DNA of 64,000 nucleotides from positions 3,864,001-3,928,000 of the forward strand of contig NZ_CP080531.1 in the NCBI RefSeq assembly GCF_024746835.1. The letters are read 5' to 3'. The position numbers and the translations under genes were made by a program. The notes below the pieces were generated by a model that worked only from the letters and a program-made list of their open reading frames with translations, was not told the origin of the DNA and made no database searches. Shown in pieces: positions 1 through 8,313 of this stretch. The DNA comes from Mesorhizobium sp. AR02. GTDB taxonomy: Bacteria > Pseudomonadota > Alphaproteobacteria > Rhizobiales > Rhizobiaceae. Within the stretch, counting starts at the first letter, position 1. Each line of letters opens with the position of its first letter.

Positions 1-827
1 TTCAGTCACCGCCCGTCGAACTTCTCGCAGTGATCGAGAGTGATGCCAACCTCGCACTCGAAGCTATTCTGAATCCGATGGGCGTAGACTACATCATGCG
101 CATGAACTGTCTGCAGAAGCCATTCGACAACGTGAAAGCGCGTCAGGCGATGCTTTACCTTGTCGATCAGGAGGCGATGATGCAAATCGCTGTCGGCAAC
201 GCAAAATACACCCACTCCGTGACTTCGCTGTTTGGATTTCGGACGCTCGTTACGAACGACGAAAATACGGGATGGTTCAAGAAGGGCGGCGACCCGGAAA
301 AAGCAAAGCAACTCTTCAAGGAGGCCGGATATGCCGGCGAGAAGGTCGTCATTCTTCAAGCCACCAATGTACCAGAGTACAGCAACGCGTCGCAGCTTCT
401 GGCGGCGACGCTCCGGAAGATCGGGGTCAATGCCGAGCTCGCGCCGAGCGACTGGGGCGGGATCGCCACGCGTCGCGCGAACAAGGGCCCCGTTGAGAAC
501 GGCGGCTGGAGCATGTTCATGACAAGCAATAACGATTACGATTTCGGCAATCCGCTCGGCACACCATTCCTCCTCGCGAATGGCGACAAGGGCTGGTACG
601 GTTGGCCAAAGAACGATGAATATGAGACTCTCCGGGCCAAGTGGGCAGATGTCGCAACGCTCGAAGAGCGCAAGGCCCTGGCCCGTAAGATGCAAGGAAT
701 CTGGTGGGACTTCGTCGGCGACATTAGGCTGGGTCAGTCCACTACGCTCAACGCGCGCCGCAAGACGCTGACCGGCCTCATCTGCATGCCGCAGATTCTC
801 CCGATGTGGAACATGCGGAAGATCTGA
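1..827 (+). CDS. Peptide ABC transporter substrate-binding protein (family 5), C-terminal part, 5' end outside window
   Basis: The reading frame is open at the left edge and ends with TGA at 827, giving about 275 residues of the C-terminal lobe of an oligopeptide-binding protein. It aligns almost residue for residue with the C-terminal half of the intact protein at 5760-7367. Shared stretches include IESDANL, QKPFDNVKARQA, NDENTGWFK, AELAPSDWGGI and the terminal MWNMRK. It is therefore the older or sister copy of the same gene. The gene is followed by a permease fragment in the same arrangement as the intact operon, so the SBP-permease pair was duplicated. Whether the 5' half is intact cannot be seen here. 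With no permease or ATPase of its own, any product would have to work with the other importer. Confidence 0.85.
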   Translation, partial: QSPPVELLAVIESDANLALEAILNPMGVDYIMRMNCLQKPFDNVKARQAMLYLVDQEAMMQIAVGNAKYTHSVTSLFGFRTLVTNDENTGWFKKGGDPEKAKQLFKEAGYAGEKVVILQATNVPEYSNASQLLAATLRKIGVNAELAPSDWGGIATRRANKGPVENGGWSMFMTSNNDYDFGNPLGTPFLLANGDKGWYGWPKNDEYETLRAKWADVATLEERKALARKMQGIWWDFVGDIRLGQSTTLNARRKTLTGLICMPQILPMWNMRKI

Positions 828-829
828 CG

Positions 830-957
830 TTGATTAGCTATATCCTTCGCAGGATGGTCGGGGCATTCATCTTCCTGCTTGTTAGATTGGCGCCGGGCGA
901 TCCAGCCGCCATCATCGCTGGCCCAACTGCCACAGAAGCAACGATTGCTGGAATTCG
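830..957 (+). pseudogene. Truncated DppB-type permease remnant (duplicate of 7370-8311)
   Basis: The fragment begins just after the SBP stop in the same configuration as the intact operon (TTG after TGACG). It encodes the first membrane segment plus LLVRLAPGDPAAIIAG. Relative to the intact copy it lacks 27 bp (nine residues of the first membrane helix) in frame. All similarity stops after GGAATTCG near 957, where the intact gene continues into EQMGLNDP. It cannot make a permease. Confidence 0.8.
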
Positions 958-1416
958 AAGACCTGGGGCGGGTAGAAAGGCGACGTGTCCCAGGCTTGAC
1001 CAGGGACCCAACCCGCCAGCTCTACTAGGCCCCTGATCAAGCCCGGGGCCACGGCAGGGACTAAATCACCCCAACATGCCGCGGCCTACGGCCCGCGTGC
1101 CGTCCATTGGCGTTGCGCGACGGGTTCTGCCGGGCACCTTCGTGGCCATGGGCCGGCCGGTTGTCGCCGGCGGCGTTGCCCAATGGCTCGACGTCTTCTT
1201 TCCGTGCCAATGGCCAATGGCGGGAGCGACCGTCTGTTCGGCGGTGCTCGCCACCATAGTTGCCCTGCCTGCGGATTCCAGGAATTAGCCGGACAGGCTT
1301 TCCGGTAATCTCCGGACGTGTCCGGCTTCAGCTCGTCCGGCATCACCTGAATACGCACCAGAAAAGACTCGATCTTATCATCGGGTATCGAATATTCGAC
1401 TTTAGCAACGATGGGA
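958..1416. other. Unassigned stretch between permease remnant and MITE
   Basis: No convincing gene was found. On the minus strand about 1260-1400 reads like protein (SIPDDKIESFLVRI then QVMPDELKPDTSGDY), but no start, RBS or family could be recognised. It may be a remnant of whatever once followed the D-Ala-D-Ala-ligase-like gene, before the MITE and IS630 separated them. Confidence 0.4.
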
Positions 1417-1599
1417 CTAGAGGGGGTAACGGGCCTCTGGCGCCGCCGCCAGACTTTCGGTTGAGGCGGTCGTCCCTCACAATGATGGTGTGACGTGGTT
1501 GATGGGGAGGGCAAGACCGTGCGGGAAGCGAAGGTGGCGAGCGAGCCGGAGGCGCTGATCGACTGGTTTGCGGCGCCAGAGGCCCGTTACCCCATCTAG
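1417..1599. repeat. MITE-like element with 29-bp terminal inverted repeats and TA target duplication
   Basis: The arms at 1417-1445 and 1571-1599 are inverted repeats matching at 28 of 29 positions; 1423-1445 and 1571-1593 match perfectly over 23 bp. Each end carries CTAG, so the element itself is about 1420-1596 (177 bp) between duplicated TA dinucleotides. The size, the lack of coding capacity and the TA duplication fit a non-autonomous element of the Tc1/mariner-IS630 type. The neighbouring IS630 has different terminal sequences, so it is not the parent element. Confidence 0.75.
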
Positions 1600-2745
1600 T
1601 GGATTGATCGAGACAAAAGAGTCCGATGTTGGATTCCCATCGGTTTTCGCATGTGCGACGATCGGGCATGCGCACCGGTATTACATTTGACGTCACTGCC
1701 GCCGACAGGATCCGGCTCGAAGCCATCGTGGCAAAGCACGGTTCGCCGCAGAAGCATGCGTGGCGGGCGAAGATCATTCTGATGAGCGATGACGGCTTGG
1801 GAACTGTGGCCATTATGGAGGCTACCGGCAAATCGAAGACCTGCGTGTGGCGATGGCAGGAGCGTTTTATGGCCGAAGGCGTGGATGGGCTTTTGCGCGA
1901 CAAGAGCCGCCCGCCAGGCATTGCGCCACTCGATCCCGAACTGGTCGATCAGGTGATCACGCTGACGCTGGAAACGCCCAAGCAAGAGGCCACACACTGG
2001 ACCGTTCGCGCGATGGCAAAGGCGGTGGGGATCGCGGCCTCTTCGGTCGTCAAGATATGGCACGAGCATGGTCTTGCACCGCACCGCTGGCGCAGCTTCA
2101 AACTGTCGAATGACAAGGCCTTTGCCGAGAAACTGCACGATGTCGTTGGGCTCTACGTCTCGCCGCCGGCCCATGCCATTGTTCTTTCCGTCGATGAAAA
2201 GAGCCAGATCCAGGCGCTGGACCGCACCCAGCCGGGACTTCCTTTAAAGAAGGGGCGGGGTGGCACGATGACCCATGATTACAAGCGCCACGGGACCACC
2301 ACCCTGTTTGCTGCCCTCAATGTTCTCGACGGCTCGGTGATCGGCCGCAACATGCAGCGACACCGGCATCAGGAGTTCATCCGTTTCCTCAACGTGATTG
2401 AGGCGCAACTGCCGAAGGATAAGGCCGTCCACGTCATTCTCGACAACTACGCGACCCATAAGCAGCCGAAGGTCCGCGCCTGGCTGGCAAGACATCCGCG
2501 ATGGACCTTCCACTTCGTTCCAACATCATGTTCATGGCTCAACGCTGTCGAGGGCTTCTTCGCCAAACTGACACGACGGAGACTGAAACACGGCGTCTTC
2601 CACTCCGTCGTCGACCTGCAGGCGGCAATCAACCGCTTCATGACTGAGCACATCACGAACCGCGGCCATTCGTCTGGAAAGCAGACCCCGATGAGATCAT
2701 TGCAGCAGTCAAACGCGGGCACCAAGCGTTGGAATCAATCCACTA
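1597..2745 (+). mobile_element. IS630-family insertion sequence
   Basis: Terminal repeats GTGGATTGAT (1599-1608) and ATCAATCCAC (2734-2743) are perfect and flanked by TA on both sides (1597-1598, 2744-2745), as expected for IS630. The left TA is also the right-hand target TA of the MITE. The right TA lies in the TAG stop codon of the convergent ligase gene. One transposase gene fills the element. Confidence 0.88.
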
Positions 2746-2798
2746 GTGGATGCCGATTCCGAAATACCGCGTATAGGCGACATCGAGGATGCGATTGA
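1668..2798 (+). CDS. IS630 family transposase
   Basis: This DDE transposase cuts and pastes the surrounding IS630. An N-terminal helix-turn-helix region (IMEATGKSKTCVWRW) is followed by the catalytic acidic residues in VDEKSQ, ILDNYATH and NAVEGFF, in the usual IS630 order and spacing. ATG 1668 is chosen because the family usually starts with MRTGI-like sequence; an ATG at 1626 is in frame upstream. The frame has no stop before the right terminal repeat, so the last 17 or so residues are read from flanking DNA into the antisense strand of the next gene. There is no obvious frameshift, so the element may still be active. Confidence 0.85.
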   Translation: MRTGITFDVTAADRIRLEAIVAKHGSPQKHAWRAKIILMSDDGLGTVAIMEATGKSKTCVWRWQERFMAEGVDGLLRDKSRPPGIAPLDPELVDQVITLTLETPKQEATHWTVRAMAKAVGIAASSVVKIWHEHGLAPHRWRSFKLSNDKAFAEKLHDVVGLYVSPPAHAIVLSVDEKSQIQALDRTQPGLPLKKGRGGTMTHDYKRHGTTTLFAALNVLDGSVIGRNMQRHRHQEFIRFLNVIEAQLPKDKAVHVILDNYATHKQPKVRAWLARHPRWTFHFVPTSCSWLNAVEGFFAKLTRRRLKHGVFHSVVDLQAAINRFMTEHITNRGHSSGKQTPMRSLQQSNAGTKRWNQSTSGCRFRNTAYRRHRGCD

Positions 2799-3726
2799 CC
2801 AAGCTCGAGAAGCTGTGTCCGGCGTTCGTCGCGGCCAGGACATAAGGGCTGCGCATACCGAGCCCCGGCATGGAATTGATCTCCAGGACAAAGGGCTGGC
2901 CGGAGCGGTCGATCCGGAGATCGATACGGGCGTAATCCCGGCAGTGGCAGGCACGGAATGTCGCAACCGAAATATCCCGAAGCCCCGCCGCAAGCTTACT
3001 CCCGATGTGCGCCGGGCAAATACTCTTCACCGCCGCAAGCGCATCCCCAGTCAGAAGACGCGTTTCGTGGTCGCCGAAGGCATGCTCCACCACAGGCAAC
3101 ACCTCGAGTTCCCTGTTTCCCAGCAGCGCGATGGTGATTTCTCGCCCCTCGATATATTCTTCCACCAGCGCATCTTGCGCATACTGCGTGACGACCACCT
3201 CTACGGCCTGCCTCAACTGAGCAGGCTCATGTACAAGCTGCACTCCGCAACTGTCGGATTCGTGACGCGGCTTTACCACCATCGGGAATCGCAGGTCGCC
3301 GGTACTCTCGGTGCCGCGCCGCATTATGCGAAAGTCCGGCGTCGGCACGCCGAGATCGCAGATGAGCCTCTTGGCGATAACCTTGTCGAGCGCCAATGCA
3401 TGCCCGAGCGGGCCAGATCCGATGTACGGAACACCCGCCATCTCGAGCATGGCCGGAACGTGGGTGAGACGGCACTCTCCCTGAATTCCGTATGCCAAGT
3501 TGAAAACGATTCCCGAGGGGCGCGCTTCGGGCTCGGGTGGCATGAACCGCTCGAGCGTAGCGAGCAGACTTTTATCTCCTTCGCACAGCAGCGTCTCGTG
3601 GCCGCCCTCTTGCAGTGCCGCCACTACGCTTTTGACCCTCTCGCGGCTGTATTCCCCCGGACAAGGCCGACCAAATCGGTTGATCACGCCCGTATGATCA
3701 TCGTTCCACACGACAGCTATTCGCAT
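2743..3726 (-). CDS. D-alanine-D-alanine ligase family ATP-grasp protein
   Basis: The 327-residue protein has the Ddl-type ATP-grasp fold: a central VPAMLEMAGVPYIGSG and ALALDKVIAKRL, the ATP-grasp lysine region FPMVVKPRHESDSCGV, EEYIEGREITIALLGN, and the metal-binding VLEINSMPGL near the end. Family members join two amino acids, or an amino acid and a related acid, with ATP. This copy diverges from housekeeping Ddl (for example NLAYGIQGE replaces the usual GxxGEDG), so its substrate is open. It lies in an accessory region, not in a cell-wall cluster. The TAG stop lies in the IS630/MITE target, and the last T and A of the codon are the duplicated TA. The stop survives removal of either element, so the gene appears full length. 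Confidence 0.85.
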   Translation of the reverse strand: MRIAVVWNDDHTGVINRFGRPCPGEYSRERVKSVVAALQEGGHETLLCEGDKSLLATLERFMPPEPEARPSGIVFNLAYGIQGECRLTHVPAMLEMAGVPYIGSGPLGHALALDKVIAKRLICDLGVPTPDFRIMRRGTESTGDLRFPMVVKPRHESDSCGVQLVHEPAQLRQAVEVVVTQYAQDALVEEYIEGREITIALLGNRELEVLPVVEHAFGDHETRLLTGDALAAVKSICPAHIGSKLAAGLRDISVATFRACHCRDYARIDLRIDRSGQPFVLEINSMPGLGMRSPYVLAATNAGHSFSSLVNRILDVAYTRYFGIGIH

Positions 3727-3907
3727 GAGCTACTCCCTCATTCTTTCGGATAGATTAATTGGAGACAACAGTTCGTCTGGGTTCCGCAAGCTCGTCAAAG
3801 TACAACGACGGGAGCCGCCAACCATGGTGAACGCGAGCCAGACCGTTTCGCGAACCCCATCTCGATCGAGTACATTTGCGAAGCTCTCGCAGGTCGAGTA
3901 CAAGGCG
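3727..3907. other. Upstream region of the ligase gene
   Basis: Short non-coding stretch that should hold the promoter of the minus-strand ligase gene. Just upstream of its ATG the minus strand has a purine-rich run (AGGGAG, 3730-3735), a possible ribosome-binding site. No operator repeat or sigma-54 element was recognised. Confidence 0.4.
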
Positions 3908-4273
3908 TTAACCGGAAAGAATGCGATCTCGCGAAGCTAACGGCGCCAAAAATATCGCAACCGCAATGCTCAACCGGATGGTACCCGTGCATAACTGTGG
4001 TCCTCCTTGCCAGCGGAAGGAAGACGACAGTGGTACCAACAGCAGGATTGCAGGGCTGATGGGGATTCCGACGATTTCAACGCCACCACCGTCAAGAAGC
4101 CAAGGCCCCATATTGATTTGATCGGCCTTACGGCCGCCCTGCAAACGTGGCAGGATATGAAGCCGCCGCTGGGATAGCGTCACCCGCGATGGATGCGGCA
4201 AAGCTTCAATTGGCGGGGCCGCACTCAACAGTGCAGCGTCTGTCGTATTGGTTTGGAGTTCAAGCAAGCTCAT
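3908..4273 (-). CDS. Small hypothetical protein (121 aa) with a strong ribosome-binding site
   Basis: The family is not recognised. The ATG at 4273 is preceded on the minus strand by GAGGAGG with a five-base spacer, a near-ideal Shine-Dalgarno sequence and the main reason to list it. The protein begins MSLLELQTNTTDAALLSAAP, has a basic middle part, and a C-terminal half with two hydrophobic runs (IVGIPISPAILLLVPL and IRLSIAVAIFLAPL) that could be membrane segments. It lies upstream of, and points the same way as, the ligase gene. The surroundings are full of remnants, so it may be a leftover leader fused to degenerate sequence. Confidence 0.3.
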   Translation of the reverse strand: MSLLELQTNTTDAALLSAAPPIEALPHPSRVTLSQRRLHILPRLQGGRKADQINMGPWLLDGGGVEIVGIPISPAILLLVPLSSSFRWQGGPQLCTGTIRLSIAVAIFLAPLASRDRILSG

Positions 4274-4631
4274 ATAGACCTCCTCGGTCGGAGACTGAAA
4301 GACCGCTAGGGTCTCTTAACGGATCCCATGCAATCGGCGTGCCGCCGAAGAGGTCGTGAGAGCAAGAGGCACAAAACCATGTATTTCGCGCCGCGACGGC
4401 GGAATACTTGCGCCTCAGTGTGTCGGGTTCCGCACAGGGATGTCTTCAACCGGATACGGCTGAACACGGCAACACGGACGTCGAATGACGGACTCGACGA
4501 TCATGAGGTACGCGGAGGGGCGGATCTTCAAGGTCATCGACTGCGGAGTTGAACTGCCCCTACTTTCGACCGAACATTGAGCATAACCAGAACGGCTCAA
4601 GCACATGCTTCACGATAGGCATAAGTTTAAT
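4274..4631. other. Non-coding or degenerate stretch with one 31-codon ORF
   Basis: No family was recognised. A short plus-strand ORF at 4485-4580 begins MTDSTIMRYAEGRIFKVIDC; it has no clear ribosome-binding site and could be a gene fragment. The rest is unassigned. Confidence 0.3.
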
Positions 4632-4731
4632 GAGTATCGACAGGTCGAACTGATGGTTGGCGATGTCCGGCGTCGGCGCTGGACATCCGAACGCAAACTG
4701 CAGATCTTCGAAGAGACTGAAATATCTTAGG
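4632..4731 (+). pseudogene. IS66-type OrfA (TnpA) N-terminal remnant
   Basis: The frame reads EYRQVELMVGDVRRRRWTSE followed by RKLQIFEE and a stop. The pattern V-x-V-(M)-x-G-x-x-RRRRW-(S/T)-x-x-x-K-x-x-I-x-E-E is typical of the first residues of IS66 TnpA and related helix-turn-helix transposon proteins. Only about 30 codons remain, with no trace of TnpB or TnpC beside it. Confidence 0.5.
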
Positions 4732-4793
4732 CTATTATGTATTATATGTTTCTAATCAGTTCGCGATCTCGATAAACCTGTTTCAGCCATCAT

Positions 4794-5378
4794 TCACGCC
4801 GATGCCACTGTCACTTGGCAGTTAATGAGTGCTGCACTGATTGTTTCCTGTGGTTGGCCGAACCTCATTGAGGAGACGGGCGATCGAACGATCGAGATCG
4901 TCGGCGTTTTGAAGGGGCAGCCATGCGAGGATTTCGGCGATGGCGCTTTGTGACCGACGCGACTTTTTGCAAGTCCGCCCGCTGCGGCTCGATTGATGCC
5001 GATAGTGCGGGTGAAAAGTTGCAAGCGGTCTTTCGCCTCGGCGAAGAAAAGCACGACGTCGGCCGGGATCGTGACTTTGCGCTGGCGACTGTCTTGGACG
5101 CCGCATTCAAAGCATGCTTGGGAACAATCGCCGTGACGGACGTCCTTTGCCGTGAGGACCAATAATTTCTCATTTATCGGAATATATTGCACAAATAGAT
5201 AAGAATGAATTAGACAAATCTGTGCCTGCGTGCCAACTTCCTTTACTTCAATAGCGAACGCCATCAGCGCCTTGGTGTACCGCTTGGCGTTGGGGAGGAT
5301 CGATGTCGAACCATGAGAGCATTCAACTGATGAAGAACGCTTCGGCGAGCGCATTGAGATGCGAAACGTAGCCGGCAA
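4794..5378 (-). pseudogene. Degenerate IS5-type transposase remnant
   Basis: Within this frame about 4990-5055 reads FFAEAKDRLQLFTRTIGINR. This matches the family motif around the catalytic glutamate and Y-2 helix; compare FAQQKSRMGLFVRTIGIAR in the intact IS5 at 13603. The rest of the frame shows no transposase similarity, so only a C-terminal fragment survives in scrambled DNA. Confidence 0.4.
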
Positions 5379-5580
5379 GTGCCGTATCGTCGCTGGCCAG
5401 GGGCAGCCGATACGAGCGCATCGAAACCTTGGATTGTCCTTCTAGACTTCGATTAATGGGCGTATTACGCCGGCCTCAAAAGAGGCTGTTGAGGCACTCA
5501 CGTGTATTTTTAAGGAGCCTGCTCACGGGACGATCCGGTGAGTGGAAGCCTTGCTCAATGAGGTTGGCTGCACGACAAAA

Positions 5581-5694
5581 GTGATAGCCGTCCAGCCCGC
5601 GCGTGCCCACGGATTAACCGAAGATGGATAGCTGGTGGGTGTTCAGATCGTCGGCAAAGCTTTGGCCTGCGGTCTTAGCCATGGGCGAATAAGC
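5581..5694 (+). pseudogene. Amidase (amidase-signature family) C-terminal remnant
   Basis: The frame reads VIAVQPARAHGLTEDG, an in-frame TAG at 5629-5631, then LVGVQIVGKAL. This is the hallmark GLTEDGLPVGVQIVG of amidase C-termini with the P codon lost in a stop. No upstream catalytic region is left. Either a small-molecule amide hydrolase gene once preceded the importer operon, or the fragment arrived with it. Confidence 0.55.
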
Positions 5695-5759
5695 AGCCGC
5701 AACTAGCCCACGGATGAAATAACTTCAACATTACACTAACAAAAAAAGGGGAATGAATT

Positions 5760-7367
5760 ATGACAATTTCTCGACGTAGCGCGCTAAAATTGGGGGTGGC
5801 GGCCGGAGCGGCGCTATCGATCCCATCCATCGTGCGGGCTCAGACCGGGTCGGTCGATCCGCAAGTCGTGCGCATGGCGATGCACGATCCCCTCACCGCC
5901 TTTGATCCGATCTTTGCCGGTACTGACGTAACTGTCGATCACGCTATGGCAATTTACGATACTCTGTTTGCCCTCGACTCAAAGTTAACTCCACAGCCTC
6001 AAATGGTGGGTAAGTGGAGTGTTTCCGAGGATAAGAAGACCTACACATTCGAGCTCCGGGACGGCCTCCTCTGGCACGACGGCAGTCCCGTCAGGGCGCA
6101 GGATTGTGTGACTTCGATCCGCAGATGGGCTCAAGTCGATCCTGGCGGGCAATTAATCATGGGGCGAGCCGAGGGCATCTCAAAGAAGGACGATAAGACG
6201 TTCACGATCGTGCTTAAGGAGCCGCTGGCAATTTTGATCGACATCCTCGCTTCATTGAACGGTTATTACCCGGCTATTATGCGTGAGAAGGATGCAGATC
6301 GTCCGGCGACTGAACAGGTTACCGCGAATATCGGGTCGGGGCCGTTCAAGTTCAATCAGGAACTTGCTAGGCCGGGCGCGAGCTTTACCTACGATCGCAA
6401 CGAGGCTTATCTCCCACGCAAGGAAGCGTCCGACGGATATGCCGGCGCCAAGGTTGCGAATGTCGATCGTGTCGTGTGGAACCAAATTTCCGATTCGCAG
6501 ACTGCCTTGGCAGCCCTGCAGGCCGGTGAAATTGATTTCATTGAATATCCGCCCGCGGATCTATATTCGGCGATCGAGAGTGATGCTAATCTTGAGCTTC
6601 AGATTTTGAATAAATCTGGCCAAGATTACTGTCTCAGAATGAATCACCTGCAAAAGCCATTCGACAACGTCAAGGCGCGCCAGGCGGTTCTACATCTGAT
6701 TGACCAGGAAGCGTTCATGCGTGTTATCGCTCCAGATCAAAAATACGCCAGCACCGTGAAGTCGATATTTGGAAATTCAACATTGTATTCCAATGACGAG
6801 AATACAGGGTGGTTTAAGCAAGGCGGCAATCCGGAGAAGGCGAAGCAACTGTTTCAAGAAGCAGGGTATGCTGGCGAGAAGGTCATAATTCTTCAGGATG
6901 CGACCACGCCGTCATATAGGGACGCCTCGCAGCTTCTTGCGACGCAGTTGCGCAACATTGGGGTCAATGCGGAGCTTGCACCGAGCGATTGGGGCGGGAT
7001 TGTCGCGCGCCGGGTGAACAAAGGGCCTGTTGAGAGCGGTGGTTGGAGCATGTTCATGACAAGCGACCCCGATACCGCCATGGGTGATCCGACCTCCGAA
7101 GTCTTCATGAATGCGAGTGGCGATAAAGCCTGGTACGGCTGGCCAAAAAATGACGAGTATGAGGCCCTCCGCGCCAAATGGGTGCAGGTCGAAACGCTTG
7201 ACGAGCGCAAAGAGTTGGCCCGTCAAATGCAGAAAATTTGGTGGGACTTCGGGGGCGACGTCCGGCTCTGCCAAGAAATTAGGCCAACCGCACGACGCAA
7301 GGCGCTCACCGGCCTTATTGGAATGCCTATCAACGTTGTTGCAATGTGGAACATGCGGAAGGTCTGA
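5760..7367 (+). CDS. Oligopeptide/dipeptide ABC transporter substrate-binding protein (SBP family 5)
   Basis: This periplasmic receptor captures a peptide-like ligand and hands it to the permeases encoded next. Residues 1-28 form a signal peptide with a Tat-like twin-arginine motif (ISRRSALKLG), a hydrophobic stretch and VRAQ as the likely cleavage region. The mature part has the family-5 features YDTLF, FELRDGLLWHDGSPV and the PPADLYSAIES region. At 535 residues it has the usual length. AAGGGGA at 5746-5752 is the ribosome-binding site for ATG 5760. The gene opens a five-gene operon (SBP, two permeases, two ATPases). A C-terminal paralogue sits at 1-827. The ligand is unknown; the CapA, MlrC and ligase genes nearby make an unusual or D-amino-acid peptide an attractive guess. 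Confidence 0.93.
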   Translation: MTISRRSALKLGVAAGAALSIPSIVRAQTGSVDPQVVRMAMHDPLTAFDPIFAGTDVTVDHAMAIYDTLFALDSKLTPQPQMVGKWSVSEDKKTYTFELRDGLLWHDGSPVRAQDCVTSIRRWAQVDPGGQLIMGRAEGISKKDDKTFTIVLKEPLAILIDILASLNGYYPAIMREKDADRPATEQVTANIGSGPFKFNQELARPGASFTYDRNEAYLPRKEASDGYAGAKVANVDRVVWNQISDSQTALAALQAGEIDFIEYPPADLYSAIESDANLELQILNKSGQDYCLRMNHLQKPFDNVKARQAVLHLIDQEAFMRVIAPDQKYASTVKSIFGNSTLYSNDENTGWFKQGGNPEKAKQLFQEAGYAGEKVIILQDATTPSYRDASQLLATQLRNIGVNAELAPSDWGGIVARRVNKGPVESGGWSMFMTSDPDTAMGDPTSEVFMNASGDKAWYGWPKNDEYEALRAKWVQVETLDERKELARQMQKIWWDFGGDVRLCQEIRPTARRKALTGLIGMPINVVAMWNMRKV

Positions 7368-7369
7368 CG

Positions 7370-8311
7370 TTGGTTAACTACATTTTTCGCAGGATTGTCG
7401 CGGCCATCGCCGTCATGGCGATGGTCGGGGCATTCATCTTCCTCCTCGTTAGATTGGCGCCGGGCGATCCCGCCGCCATCATCGCTGGCCCAAATGCCAC
7501 ACAAGCGATTGTCGCCGGAATTCGCGAGCAGATGGGATTGAACGATCCCATAGCAGTTCAGTTCGTTCATTGGCTGCTGGACATACTTAGCGGGAATCTC
7601 GGCACCTCTGTTTTTTCGGGACGGGCTGTTAGTGAACTCATCTCGCAACGGCTGCAGCCGACGATTTCGCTATCGCTACTGACAATGATGTTTTCGGTGA
7701 CGACGGGGGTTTCCGTTGGCGTCGTAGCGGCATGGCGAACTGGCGGTCTCGTCGACCGCCTCCTTGCCGTCTTTTCGTCACTTGGTTATTCTGTCCCGGT
7801 CTTTGTAGTCGGCTATTTTCTGATCTATTTCTTCGCCATGAGGACCCATTGGCTGCCGGTCCAGGGATATGTGCCGATAGACGGGGGCCTGGGACCATGG
7901 TTCGTTCACTTGGTCCTGCCCACCGTGACGTTAAGTCTTACCTATATTGCATTCATCGCCCGGATTACGCGGGCGAGCATGCTCGAGGTCCTGTCGGAAG
8001 ACTATATGCGAACGGCCGCGGCCAAGGGCGCTTCGTCCTATGCCATGCTTTTTCACCATGCGTTGAAAAATGCCGGCGTTCCGATTCTGACCGTGATCGG
8101 CTTAAGTTTCGCAGGTCTGATCGGTGGGGTTGTTCTCACGGAAACGGTATTCAACATACCTGGCGTTGGTCGTTTGGTTGTCGATGCGATAAACGGCCGC
8201 GATTATCCCATCATCCAAGGCGTGCTCATCCTGGTTTCGGGGCTATACGTCGTAATCAATCTGGCGGTCGATCTTTCCTACACCCTGGTCGATCCCCGCA
8301 TCCGGTACTGA
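7370..8311 (+). CDS. Peptide ABC transporter permease, DppB type
   Basis: First inner-membrane permease subunit of the importer. The N-terminal helix is followed by the DppB signature LVRLAPGDPAAIIAGP, then five further hydrophobic segments and the EAA-loop region DYMRTAAAKGASSYAMLFHH that contacts the ATPases. It ends YTLVDPRIRY, as is normal for the family. TTG 7370 is preferred because GGAAGG lies seven bases upstream and the protein then starts VNYIFRR as in relatives. A GTG at 7346 would overlap the SBP gene and lacks a ribosome-binding site. A broken copy lies at 830-957. Confidence 0.9.
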   Translation: MVNYIFRRIVAAIAVMAMVGAFIFLLVRLAPGDPAAIIAGPNATQAIVAGIREQMGLNDPIAVQFVHWLLDILSGNLGTSVFSGRAVSELISQRLQPTISLSLLTMMFSVTTGVSVGVVAAWRTGGLVDRLLAVFSSLGYSVPVFVVGYFLIYFFAMRTHWLPVQGYVPIDGGLGPWFVHLVLPTVTLSLTYIAFIARITRASMLEVLSEDYMRTAAAKGASSYAMLFHHALKNAGVPILTVIGLSFAGLIGGVVLTETVFNIPGVGRLVVDAINGRDYPIIQGVLILVSGLYVVINLAVDLSYTLVDPRIRY

Positions 8312-8313
8312 TC

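Noticed and set aside
2743..3726. Truncation of the first ligase by IS630
   Set aside because: Virtual removal of the IS630 and of the MITE still leaves CAC TAG, so the stop appears original.
2746..3753. 335-codon plus-strand ORF opposite the first ligase gene
   Set aside because: It is the antisense shadow of a clear ATP-grasp gene and has no family motifs.
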